A stretch of DNA of 26,011 nt from Cochliopodium minus (lineage: Eukaryota; Discosea; Himatismenida; Cochliopodiidae): contig JAMYWO010000028.1 in the NCBI GenBank assembly GCA_024220525.1, positions 22,575 through 48,585 of the forward strand, read 5' to 3'. Below are positions 9,706 through 19,968 of the stretch, piece after piece. A model generated the notes under the pieces. The model was not told where the DNA came from, did no database searches, and saw nothing but the letters and a program-made list of their open reading frames with translations. A program made the translations under genes and the position numbers. Positions within the stretch are counted from its first letter, which is position 1. Each line of letters opens with the position of its first letter.

Positions 9706-10941
9706 TTATAAATAAATTTAAACAAAAAAATAAATTTATAATTTTTTTTTTTGAATAGGAAAATATTTTGGCGAAACTTCTCTTTTACAACAAACTACTT
9801 CCCAAGCAACTATGAAAGCTATAAATTATGTACAATGTTTTGCATTATCAAGGTAAAATTTACATTATTTTATTATTTATTATTTATTTATTATTTATTA
9901 TTAATATTTTATTTTTTATTATTTATTATTTATTTTTATTTTTATTTTTAATATTTTATTTTTTGTTATTTTTTTTTATTCAATTACATTTTTTTTAATA
10001 TTAATTTTTTATTTTTAAAAATAATAGAAAAAATTTCGAAGAAGTTTTATCAAAATTTCCGGAACAAAAGAAATTGGTTATTTCAAGGGCAAGAGTCAAA
10101 ATTTTCCAGAACAAGCTCAAGAGTTTGTTGTCAAGCAAAACACCCTCCAATGACTCCATAGTCCATGATTTTGTAGAATATTTTTTGCCACATTTTTTGT
10201 CTAAAGGTATAAAAAAAAAATTTGAATAAAAAATTTGACAAATTAATTTTTTAAAATAAAAACTTTAAAAATAAAAAATTTGAATAAAAATTTGAATTTT
10301 GTTTTCTATTAATAATCAATTTAAATTATTTTTAAAATACTCTAAATATTTTCACTTTATTTTAAATGATATTATTTAATTTTATTTTATAAAAATTTTA
10401 AATTATTTTTTTTTTATTAGGAGAAAATTTTAAACCCAACTTGACTTCCGTTTACTTGGTAAGTGAAGGAACGATAGAAATCAAAAGCAAAGAGGATCTA
10501 GTGGAACAGTTTAAAGAACTCACCATTTTCGGAAACATAAAAAGATCCATCAAAGGTACAGAAGAATACTACGTCTCAACTAAAACAGGTTCCATCTTGT
10601 TCGAATTGGAGCAACATAAACTCGATTATTTTTTTTCTCAGAATGATTTCTCCGCGGAGAATATTTGGAACATTTTTGTTGACGAATTTACTTTTAAAAT
10701 GAACAGTCGCAACGTTTTTAGGAGATCTTTATCCACTGTTTCCAAATTTTCTTCCGCCATCCTTTCTAATGCCACTCAAAGAGAAAATCACAGAAAATTT
10801 TCTGAGAATATCAAGTTTTTGCAAAATAATTCCAAGAACTTTTCTGATATCCGTTTGAACGATCTTTTTCAAATGAACAAAAAACTACAGACTTTAATGA
10901 ATTTGTTTTCCAATTCTATCCAAGATAAATCTAAAAAGTAA
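9189..10941 (+). CDS. Channel-type C-linker and tandem cyclic-nucleotide-binding domains, no membrane part
   Basis: Exons 9189-9351, 9507-9659, 9759-9852, 10028-10206 and 10421-10941 keep frame to TAA. The first exon begins after AAAG at 9188; a first ATG lies at 9195 (367 residues from there). The opening KKNSVSDEGVILNMFP then YHIRKEIILHMYKDLI is the end of the C-linker of cyclic-nucleotide-gated or EAG/AKT-type channels. It is followed by a cNMP-binding domain (FEEGDKIIEVGE, IFFIVKGKVAML, GKYFGETSLL). A second, degenerate one follows (VYLVSEGTIEIK, ELTIFGNI). The expected arginine-containing phosphate cassette appears weak: GETSLL is followed by QQTTSQA, not the usual RTA, so ligand binding is uncertain. 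A C-linker normally follows transmembrane helix S6, so the gene is probably truncated at its 5' side. The tail is Ser/Asn-rich and helical. Confidence 0.7.
9352..9506 (+). repeat. A-rich AAAAATA repeat forming an intron
   Basis: This intron of the cyclic-nucleotide-binding gene (GTAAAT...CAATAG) is almost entirely AAAAAAT/AAAATA units. The Phe-rich open frame on the opposite strand is a low-complexity artefact. Confidence 0.8.
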
Positions 10942-11060
10942 AAATTTCAAGATAAATAAAAAAAAAAAAATATTGGGATTTTAAAATCTATCTTCTCATA
11001 GAATTTCTCTTTATTTATATTCTTGTGTACCTTTTGGAATTTAAACAATATTTCAAAATT

Positions 11061-12746
11061 ATGACCGAGATATTTGAAATAAATAAACTTCCCAGGCTTT
11101 TGGCTCAATATAATATATTATCAAGGCTTGATTTGAATACTCTATCATCTATATTCCAATGTAATCAATTTATTTCATAAAGAAAGGACAATTAATACAT
11201 CACGAGAATAAAAAATTAAATAAATATTTTTTAAATCAAATCGTGAATGATAAAGGTTGCAAATCATTTTCAGAATTAAGCAATAATGATCACTTTTGGA
11301 AAGAACACGTAAAGTATCTTTATGATCCATTAGTCGAAAATTTTTACAAGCCAGATGATAGAGATTGGAAATGGGTGGCAAAGTCCCAAAAAAGGGTGGA
11401 TTTGAAAGGTTTATATTTTTTCTTTTTCCTCTTTAAATCTCTAAAATTTTATGATTCTATACTATTTAGGAAAGAATTATGAAGGATGTGGTACTTACAA
11501 AATCAACACTAATATTTTTATTGGGGATTTCGTTAACTGTAATTTTTTTTTCATATTTTTTTTTTTAAAATTTAAATATTACTTTTGTGAAAGCAAAAAT
11601 GCACGGTTATGGGAGAATTATAAAGATGACAATTGAAAATAATATTCCAAAATATAATGTTATTATTGAAGGAAGTTTTAAAAGTAAAAATGTAAAAAAA
11701 AAAAAAAATATTTTGAAAAATATTTTTTATAATAAAGATGGAATTCCCAATGGAAAAGTAATAAAGTATTTCAACAAAGCAGTTTATGAAGGAGAAATGT
11801 TGAATGGGAAGATAGAGGGTTATGGAAAAATGTCATGGAGTGATGGACATAAATATTTTGGACAATGGAAAAATGGAAAAAGAGACGGAGAAGGGACATT
11901 AGTTTATTACGAGGGATCAAAGTTAACTTTTTAATTAATTTTTTCTCAATTTCAAATCATTTAAATTTTTGAAGATTTGTTGGAACATTTCAAGAGAATA
12001 AAAAACATGGGAAAGGAACTCAATATTATTCTTCTGGGGAAGAATTTTCTTCGGGTAAATTTTTTTCATTTTTAGAAATTTTTAATTTTATTTTTTTCAT
12101 TAAAAAAGAAAAATGGAAAAATGATAAAGTGTCTGATTTTGATGATGGATTGTTCAAATGGACAAATGGAAATACTTATTATGGGCAATTCCTCGGTAAA
12201 TCCATTTTATTAGATTATTTTTTAGGAAATTTATTTTTTTGAAATAGAGCAATCCATAATTTGTGGATTCGGAGAGTTTACAGAAAAAGATGGATTTAAA
12301 ATTAAAGGTGAGTTCAGGAAAGAAGAGAAAAGCAAGAATGGAATCCCTGTAGATTATCCAAACTGTTTGAATCCTTTGATGAAAGAAGTTCTCAAAAAAC
12401 AAAAATGCACTCGAGAAGTTACTGATAAAAAGACATTTTGTGGACAAGTTTTGTATTCCATGCACCACAATGAAAGATTGTTTGTAAAAAAAACAACTTT
12501 AAATTTTTAAATAAATTTTAACTTTTTAATTTTCTTTTTTTTTCTTCTTAGGTTTGTGAAACTTGTCTAAAAACTTGTAGGAATAATTATTATTCTCTTA
12601 GATATTTTGTTGGAAATTCAACTTGGTAATAAATAATAAAAAAAAACAATTCTCAAACATATTAATTTATTTCTTTTTTCAAAAAAATTAAAAAAAGTAA
12701 ATGTGGATCTTTTGATGACATTCCATGCAAAATGAATCAAAAATAA
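11061..12746 (+). CDS. F-box, MORN-repeat and divergent UBR-type zinc finger protein
   Basis: Ten exons: 11061-11160, 11256-11408, 11470-11538, 11594-11683, 11738-11921, 11975-12054, 12109-12195, 12248-12483, 12552-12625 and 12698-12746, 373 residues, all phases matching. Residues about 15-55 are F-box-like (LDLNTLSSIFQCCKSFSEL, then NNDHFWKEHV). Residues about 85-290 hold MORN repeats (YEGEMLNGKIEGYG, YFGQWKNGKRDGEGT, FVGTFQENKKHGKGT). Residues 308-368 fit a UBR-like zinc finger: C308, CETC at 335-338, C342, C358-K-C360-G and C368. Several usual His positions are occupied by Asn/Tyr and the middle CxxC is missing. An F-box would dock to SKP1 in an SCF ubiquitin ligase, MORN repeats bind membranes or proteins, and a UBR-like finger may bind substrate. 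The last two-exon split restores the terminal CKCG; unspliced, the frame would stop after Trp at 12627. Confidence 0.8.
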
Positions 12747-12798
12747 CACCAAAAATAAAATAAAATTTTTATTTTTCATTATCAAAGTTTTTTTAAAT
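12747..12798. other. Short spacer between convergent genes
   Basis: Only 52 AT-rich bases separate the stop of the F-box/MORN gene from the stop of the protease gene on the other strand. The 3' untranslated ends therefore very likely overlap. Confidence 0.7.
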
Positions 12799-14757
12799 TT
12801 ATTTTTTGTTGATAACTGAAGTAACAACATTTGTATTGATACCGCACTTTCCAGGATATTCATCTCTAATGATTTTAAAATATCCTCCATAATCTAAAAA
12901 ATGTAATATAAAAATTAAAAAAAAATGAATTATTTAAAATTTTTTTTATTTTTTTTTTTTACCAGCCCAATCTTTTCCCCAACTGTTTTTGACGAGCCAA
13001 TAAGGTGTCTTTTTCAAAATACCGTCATCTATTCCGTAACCAGTGATCAACACTGCATGGTCCAAAGAAGTAGGATCACAAAAATAAGGATTTAAAACTC
13101 CTGAATGATAAAATTGAAGCCTTTTAAAAAAAAATAAGATAAATAAAAATAAATATAAAAAAAAAAATAATAAAAAATAAAGTTAAATTAATCAAAAAAA
13201 AAAATTGCCATTCTGCGTTCAAAAGAACCTATTTTTAATTTTAAATTATTTAAAAATGTCAATTTTTTTTAGTAATATTTTTTACACTCAAAGGACCAAC
13301 AGTGTTAACAGCACTCAAAATATCATCAGAAGAGTTTTGAATGGCTTTCCATGAATTTATTTGCACGTTGGGATTGGAAGAGTTGAATAAGCATGTTCTG
13401 TTGCAATAAGAAGGTGGTGGTCCACAAAAAGTTTGATTTTTGTTAGCCATGCCTTGTAAAAAAATTTATTTTAAAAATTAATTAATTAAAAATAATCAAA
13501 AAAATTAAATTAATTAAAATGAAAGTTTACAAGGGTAACAATCTCCATTTCCCGCACAATATGGGTAGCTGCTTTCTGTTTCAACACCTCCTGTTTTAAT
13601 CTTTCAAAAATGTTTTATTAAAAAATTAAAATAAAAATACAATAAAAAAGAGTCACTATGTAGTCCATTGCTTGCTATTATTGAAAATGAAATTTTAATT
13701 AATTTTTTTTTTTAAAATAAAATTAATTTTTTGATTTTTATATTTACATATGGCCATCCTAAAAGAAATTTCAAAAAAAAAAAAATTTTATTTAAATGGG
13801 AATATTTTTCGTAATGAAATATTTTTAACCTCCAAAGACTCCACAATCTAAGAAAAAATTAATGTTAATGAAATGTTTTGTCTAACAAAACTATATTTTT
13901 TTTTAAACCCAAATAATCACAGTCAACACTAAATTGAATAATTAAAACAAAATAAATTTTAAAAAAAAAAAATCATAAGAATACATTTGTTCTTCAGACA
14001 AACCAACCAAAGTATTTCCTTTATTAAAAATTTTTTTAAAATATTCTTAATAATATAAGACTAAGAATTTTTTACCATTCAAAAAATGTTGTCCCTCTTT
14101 TTAAAAAAAAAAAATTAAATAAGATTTTATTTTAATAAATAAAGTTTTTTTTTTTACCAATGTTCCCTGTAGTAGAAAAAGCATAACAACTTCCAACAGT
14201 ACCTTGATTTTTAACCTTTTATTAAAACAATATTAAATCTCTTCTTAAGAAATTAATAATAAAAATTGTGAATTACTGGTGTAACAGCTCCTTTTGCAGT
14301 CCTTTATTAAAATGTTTAATTTTATTTATTTTATTTTTCAAAAATATAAATTTTAATTCTGTGAAAAAAAAAATATTGAATACCAATTCATCGAGTCGGG
14401 TAAATCTTGAAAGGATATTTTCTCCAAATCCATATATTGATCTTCATCGAATACATATGGCTCTCTTTTTCTCATCAACATCTTCTTTGAGAATTCTTCT
14501 CTTGATATCAAAGCGAATTTGTTGAGCTTCAACGTATGTGTATTATTCTTTCTATTTTCTTCTTCCACGAATCTATAATTGTCTTTAAATATCTCGTATT
14601 TTGCATCCCTCTCTTCTATTTTAATATCTCTGCATATACTTTCGTATTCCCTGCAATACTGCTTGAATTCTATCTGGAGATCTGATGGATAGTTGGATGA
14701 AGCTGAAATCAATGCAAGGGTAATCGATATAAAGAATATACTGATCAAAAATTTCAT
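12799..14757 (-). CDS. Papain-family (C1A) cysteine protease, cathepsin-like
   Basis: Fourteen exons: 14757-14384, 14301-14277, 14215-14158, 14096-14076, 14018-13985, 13928-13909, 13847-13830, 13758-13748, 13674-13657, 13600-13531, 13452-13286, 13228-13209, 13120-12963 and 12893-12799, 362 residues. Residues 1-19 are a signal peptide. An I29-type propeptide follows (YEIFKDNYRFVEEEN, LKLNKFALISREEF). The mature enzyme starts near DSMNWTAKGAVTPVKNQG. The oxyanion Gln137, catalytic Cys143 (GSCYAFS), His300 (LDHAVLITGYG) and Asn324 (VKNSWG) are all present. Usual residues differ: the Cys before GSC is Val140, and Trp after it is Tyr. A Cys-rich insert (CYPCMANKNQTFCGPPPSYC) precedes the GPLSV strand. 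It is expected in lysosomes or secreted. The intron after 13209 has a GC donor. The frame closes perfectly through exons as short as 11 bases. Confidence 0.9.
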
Positions 14758-14965
14758 ATTTTTTTTTATTATTATAAAATACTTTTGATGTCAGAATATT
14801 TCAAAACAAGATTGCTTGTTGAATATAGTTTGATCATTCAAAATAATTCATTTCAAAAGATAATGACTTTTTAATTTCTTTATATTTTTCAAAAACAATT
14901 TTTAAACAAAAGAAAAAGAGTTTCGCAACTTTTCATCAATCCTAACAGTTTTGATAATTAACGTT
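14758..14965. other. Spacer upstream of protease
   Basis: A 208-base AT-rich spacer lies between the protease start (- strand) and the stop of the first membrane-protein gene on the same strand. It should hold the protease promoter. No distinct motif is seen. Confidence 0.4.
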
Positions 14966-15701
14966 TTAGTCCAATACATCATTGCGAGAAACAGATACCA
15001 TATACATTCCACAAAAGAAAAAAGAACAAACCAAACACATAGAAATCCCAAACAGACACCAAGATACTATCAAGTAGTAAAAAGCAACATTATATACAAA
15101 GGTGTCACATTTTACTCTAGTGATACTAAATGTCCAAATAGATCCGATTATCCACCTTATTTTAAAATAAAAATGTTTTTTATTGTTTTTCAGCTAAAAT
15201 TAAATTCTTTTATTTACCATATTAACAAAAATAGGTAGATCATAAAGGATAAACATCCAACACATCCACCCACCATTGGATTGGATTCCTGATTGATTAC
15301 AACCATATCATCCATCTCTCTTTGTAATCTTCTTTTAGTGCAATACAATGTAGTATTGAAAAGGTGAAGGAGCAAAGAAGCAATAAATATGAATCCCACT
15401 TTTAAACAAAATATAAGCAAAAATTAAAAATAAAAAAATAATTTCAGTGAATTAAATTTATAAAATTAACTAATTTAAATCAATTTTTTTTACTTATTCC
15501 TATCCACAATGGCAATTTTCTTTCACAATAAACACTTTTGTTGCTATAATAAACCCAAATGAAGAAAATCTGCACTTAATCAGTTAAATTTTTATAAAAA
15601 TGAAAGACTATTGTTTTTAATTTAAAGCTTACAGCTAAACCTATTGAAATAGGGATCATTAAAATATTCACAACATCATTTAATGTTTTTGTTTTCCTCA
15701 T
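14966..15701 (-). CDS. Four-helix membrane protein, TMEM272-like, copy 1
   Basis: Four exons: 15701-15633, 15569-15494, 15398-15218 and 15155-14966, 171 residues. Four hydrophobic segments are visible: IPISIGLAIFFIWV, GFIFIASLLLHLF, CLSFMIYLFLLIWW and VYNVAFYYLIVSWCLF. The order C-x-R-K-LPLWIG, then a cytosolic loop, then W-x-I-GSIWTF with a Cys a few residues later, then YNVAFYYLI resembles the TMEM272 family as I recall it (function unknown). It is clearly paralogous to the gene just upstream. The ATG at 15701 is chosen since MRKTKT aligns with the short N-terminus of the paralogue; an in-frame upstream ATG exists but adds only a Lys-rich run. Confidence 0.75.
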
Positions 15702-16160
15702 TAATTTTTTTTTTATTTTTTTCCAAAAAGTTTTTTTAAAAAAAGTATCTCCACTAATCATAAATTTAAATGCATATTTCAGAAAAACTGATTTCAACAA
15801 AGTTCTCTTTCCTCTTTCTTATAAAATCCAAGCTGATTTGGTTTTAGAGTAGCGAAAAGTGGGTGATTCATGGAGGGCAAACTAGATCAAATGAAACCTC
15901 CAAGTCAATCATTTCCTATTTTTCATCTCAAACTCACTTTGAATAATGAAAAATACTGTACCAAATCAAATAAAGGTAGACTTTTTCTCAGGTACATCTT
16001 TTTTAACAAATTAGCCTCAATTAAAATTCTCAGAATAATTTTTCAATTTTTCAAATAGGGAATAAATAAAGTCAATCTTTTAATAAAATCCAAAATCAAA
16101 TTATTGTGGTGAAAAATACCTATTAGTTTGAAAGAATTAAATGATTGTAAAATAGTTGTA
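15702..16160. other. Spacer between tandem membrane-protein genes
   Basis: This 459-base gap between the tandem copies is AT-rich and should hold the promoter of copy 1. On the + strand, ATG 15870 opens a 36-codon frame (MEGKLDQMKPPSQSFPIF...) ending at an AAAG|GTAGAC donor-like site. An acceptor near 16060 would close it after three more codons. I see no similarity and regard it as a chance frame. Nothing else stands out. Confidence 0.35.
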
Positions 16161-16810
16161 TTATCTTACCGTCCCAACACAGCAAAACATACAAGAGCAT
16201 ATTGCTGAAATAGCAAAAACTATCCAAGCAACAATCAAATAATAAAACGCAACATTATAAACATAAGGATAGCATTGATTACTATGAATAGAAAAAGTCC
16301 AAACGGATCCTATTATAAACCTTTTTTCAAAAATTTTTTTCAGCTAAAAATTATTTTTAATTCAATTTTTACTTACCAAACTAAAAAAAAGATGTACAAA
16401 AGAAAGTTTAATATTTCCAAGCAATAGTTCATGGGAGAAGACTCTGATTCTTGAAGATCTATTTCTCTGTATTGTTTTCGTCTAGCAGATAAACCATAAA
16501 CAATAGCATTAAGTATATTGATGCCAATAGCAACCGCAAAAGTGAAACCCACTTAGAATATTTAAAGAAAATTTTAAAAATTAGGCTTTTTTTTTTGCTT
16601 ACTAACACCGATCCATAATGGTAATTTTGTTGCACATCCTACATGTCTGTAATGTACAAACACCCAAATGAAGAAAGCTGCAAGAGCTATGCTTATTGGG
16701 AGCATCACTATGTTAATGAAACGATTTGCGTACTTTTTTATTTTTTTGTTATTTGTTTTGTTTTTTTTATTAATAGAACTTACCTCTGTTTTTCTTGTTG
16801 CTACAATCAT
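16161..16810 (-). CDS. Four-helix membrane protein, TMEM272-like, copy 2
   Basis: Four exons: 16810-16784, 16732-16603, 16551-16377 and 16320-16161, 163 residues. It matches copy 1 throughout: FINIVMLPISIALAAFFIWV, CATKLPLWIGV, GFTFAVAIGINILNAIVYG, FLVWFIIGSVWTFS and VYNVAFYYLIVAWIVF. A Cys-rich end (ICSCMFCCVG) could be palmitoylated. The intron after Glu9 (GTAAGT donor at 16783) has no counterpart in copy 1, while the intron inside the first helix of copy 1 is missing here. The last two introns share position and phase. The exon 4 acceptor at 16321 is required for frame; AG at a later site would give an early stop. The stop at 16161 follows ACG GTA AGA, which could also be a donor leading to an unseen exon. 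Confidence 0.75.
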
Positions 16811-17013
16811 TTATTTTTAAAAGTATTGTCGTGTTTTGTGATTTTTTTTTTTTTATAATTTTATTTTAAAATCAAATTTTTGAACCTAAAATTATTTTTT
16901 TTTTGACATAAAAGATGGAAATCAATGCAGATCAAACCTAAAAAATCGAGAAATTTCGTTGATATGAATTAAAAAAAAAATGGATTTAAAAATATTTTTA
17001 AATAAGATGTCGT
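16811..17013. other. Spacer upstream of copy 2
   Basis: This 203-base AT-rich stretch holds the promoter side of the copy 2 membrane gene and the 3' end of the GTPase gene, both on the - strand. No distinct element is recognised. Confidence 0.4.
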
Positions 17014-19968
17014 TCAAAGTTTTTTGATGATATCAAGCAACTTTGGAATATTGTTGGCGACATCAACCTTCAAAGAACATTCAACAAACTCAAAATGAAG
17101 ATCCAAAGAATACAATCTGAGAATAGACTTGGCAGCCTCAGTAGGAGAAGCAAACCTAGAAAGCACCTTATTGAAATGATCCACTTTGTTCAAAACAAGA
17201 ACAACTTTGGAGTTTTTATCGATCTGAGAAGCAAAGTCATAGAAATTGTCGTAAAGTTGATAGAGTTGGGAAGGCTTGCCAAACAAGGAGGTGTCCACAA
17301 TATAAAAGATAGCATCTAATTTCTTGCCGTGGAAAAAGATTTGATCATTCTCGAGAGTCAAGAGAGGGTTGCTTGACATCGCATAACAAATAGAAGGTTT
17401 TTCCTCTTCCACTGGTCCAACCTCTTTACCATCTTCCTTGTTATCTTCTTTATCATTTTTGTTATCTTTATCATTTTCTTCATTATCATTTCCTTTGTTA
17501 TCTTCTTTATTATCTTCTTTATCATTTTTGTTATCTTTATCATTTCCTTTGTTATTTTCTTTATCATTTTCTTTATCTTCTTCTTTTTTCTCTTCTTTTT
17601 TTCCGTCTTCTTTTATGTCTTCTTTTCCTTCAAGCCCCTCCACCTTTTCTTCTTGTTTAAGATCGATCTTCTCTTCGTTTTCTCCTTCTTGTTCCTTCTC
17701 TACCTTTTGTCCACCAGGTTGAAGTGAAAGCATCTCGACTCCGACACTCGACATGAAATGAGGGATATTAGCACTGTCCACCTTGCAATGCCAAATAGCA
17801 CTCAACATCTCAACCAAAGAAGATTTGCCTTTCAAAAATATTTAAATTTAAAATAAATTTTAAAAGACCAAAAATGAAAATAAATAAAAATAAAAATAAA
17901 AATAAAAATAAAAATACCAAAAATAAAAATAAAATAAAAATATGATTTAAAATATATTTACCAGATTGTACAGCACCACAGATGAGATAGTTTTTCTCTT
18001 CTTTCCTGTTCTTCCACCACTTCTCAAGAAAAGAGTTGTTGACGTAAATGTCCTTCCAACTTTGCTGAGGAACGTTCAAAAAGTGGATTCGTTTGCGATC
18101 GACGAAGCCCTGAACCAAAAGATGTCTGAGCTGCCTCAACTTCAAAAGATCCGCACTCTCCTCCAAAACGATGTGAGTGTCAGACTTTGTGAAACCTGCG
18201 TGTTGAAGCAAGCCGAGAGAGCCTTCCACTTCAATGAGGGGTTGGAAAGCTTTCGAACTCATCGAGACCTTACGAAACTTTGGCTGGGTTTCGTTGGCCA
18301 AAATGTTGTCGATAATGACGAGTAACAAGTTGAAGGAAGAGGCGAGGAGGTCGTAGTCTTTGGTTTTTCGGCTGATTTTCCAGACTTTTTGGGCCAAGCT
18401 GTTGTCTCTCTCCGAGAAGAAAGCAGGGTATAATTCATTCAAGATGTTTTCTCCTTCCTCTTTCTTGTCGTTTTTCAAAGAAGATTTCTCGATTTTCTTT
18501 TCGAGGGAATTGACGTAGCTTTCGACATCCAGCTTCTTTTCTTCCACTGCTTTGCTTAGGGACCAATGCTCCTCCAAAACATACCTCAGCCACCTGATCT
18601 TTCTTTTCTTGGTTTGATCATTGATGCTATCCAAACCAGGGAACAACCAAGGGATGTCCTGTTTGAATGTGTAGATGTTCTTCAATCTCCACAAATGATT
18701 GTCCAACATTTTGTTGTTGAAAAATCTCTTGCAGCAGCAAATAAAGTTGATAGAAGATCTCACATCGTCCATCAAACCCCTCTCCAAAATAGTCAAGATA
18801 GTCTTGATGGAAACTTTGTCAATCTCATTCCTTTGCACATTACTATTATGATTTGTCTCTTCTTTCTTTGTTTCATTGGTTTTGATGTTTTCTTTTTTGT
18901 TTTCCTCAATTTTTTCATTCTTTTCTTCAATGACAATCTCTTTTTCTTTTCTTTCTTCTTTTTCTTTTTTTTCTTCCACAACCTCCTTTTTTTCTTCTTT
19001 TTCGTCTGTTTTTACTTCGACTGTTTTTAAGGGAACCCACTTGTTTTTCCTCAAGTTGGTGAGGGAGATGATCGCTTGCTTTGTTTCTTCATCTGCTGTT
19101 CCTCCGAAACAGAACAAAGAGAGTTTTTGGATGTATGCATCCAACATATCCTTTCTTCCCAATGCATCAAATTGTTTCCCACACAATGATAAGATATGTG
19201 TTGCAACCTTTTAAAAAATAATCACAAAAATAATTGAATTAAGATTTATCTTTAAAATTTGGGTTTGATTTAAAGTTGTAATTTTTGTTTTTCAACAAAT
19301 GTTCTATTCTCTTCTTTATTTTGATCTTTAATTAATTAATGATTTTTCAAAAAAAATTTTTAAATAGTCAAATTACTCTAGATGAATATATAATCTGATA
19401 GAAAGTGAATTATTCTATATTTTTTGTTTTATTTTCGATGAAATTCTTAGTTTATAAAAATTTGATATTATATTTGTTGTCCTTATTTATTTTTGAGTTT
19501 ATATCGTTTTCATAAAAATGATATGAAAGTATAAAATTTGATTTGAGCGAATATTCTTTTATTTACCCTTTGAAATAAACTTTGATTTATTGAAACCAAT
19601 TGCAACACTGCATGATGAACCAATGTTTCTGAAATACTTCCATTCAAAAATCCAAAACTCATAAATTGGGAAATGGAGAGAATGGTGCTTGATTTCTTAT
19701 CAAATTCCTTCTTTGTTTGAACTGTTAAAATCTTTTTTAATAATTTTGCATTTTCAGTCTTTAAATTCTTTATCATATCAGCACAAATTTGGATTATTAT
19801 TCTTCCCTTTCCTGAACATGAACACACGATCATATAATCAACTATTTCTGTCAAGATCTTTTCTTCTCCTTCATCAAATTTCTTTGAAAGAAAATTCAAT
19901 ACATTTTGGTAATTATTTATTGTCAATTTGTCTATTGCTTGTGTATATTCAAAAAGATTATTTTCCAT
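17014..19968 (-). CDS. MIF4G-like, F-box-like, PUB and Ras-like GTPase fusion protein
   Basis: Three exons: 19968-19567, 19207-17962 and 17828-17014, 820 residues. Residues about 10-185 look like a MIF4G helical repeat (IDKLTINNYQNVLNFLSKK, KILTEIVDYMIVCSCSG, QLVSINQSLFQRVATHIL). A Lys/Glu linker spans 196-256. A segment at 266-311 is F-box-like (ICCCKRFFNNKMLDNHLWRL). Residues about 416-501 match a PUB domain (FRKVSMSSKAFQPLIEVEG, GLLQHAGF, ESADLLKLRQLRHLL), which in other proteins binds the p97/CDC48 tail. A GTPase domain begins with the P-loop GAVQSGKSS at 545-553 and has NKVD at 763-766 and ECSLK near 800. Between P-loop and core sits a 100-residue acidic repeat, and a clear DxxG is not visible. 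MIF4G suggests RNA or translation factors and PUB suggests p97 contact. The joint role is unknown. ATG 19968 is the first Met; the frame above it starts only with TTG. Confidence 0.7.
17410..17600 (-). repeat. Coding tandem repeat, Lys/Asp/Asn/Glu-rich
   Basis: Inside the GTPase domain the coding strand carries short imperfect repeats that read KND, KED, NKG and NKE. A unit of about 37 bases (translation NDKDNKNDKEDNKED) occurs twice, at 17441-17477 and 17510-17546, 69 bases or 23 codons apart. The repeat keeps frame and lengthens a charged loop, so it is likely variable in length between strains. Confidence 0.75.
17829..17961 (-). other. Intron splitting the P-loop Gly codon
   Basis: This 133-base intron (donor GTAAAT at 17961, acceptor AAAG at 17829) contains six or so AAAAAT units on the + strand. 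It splits the codon of the last Gly in GAVQSGKS. Without splicing, the frame runs on through Leu/Phe-rich sequence, which is not protein-like. Confidence 0.75.

Noticed and set aside
14951-15238. + strand frame of 95 codons
   Set aside because: It lies opposite the last exon of the copy 1 membrane protein, whose match with copy 2 settles the strand.
15870-16065. Small + strand frame MEGKLDQMKPPSQ with a donor-like end
   Set aside because: It would give only about 39 residues, has no similarity, and lies in the promoter region of a - strand gene.
17438-19214. + strand Ser/Leu/Phe-rich frames
   Set aside because: They are antisense shadows of the Lys/Glu-rich coding of the GTPase fusion gene.
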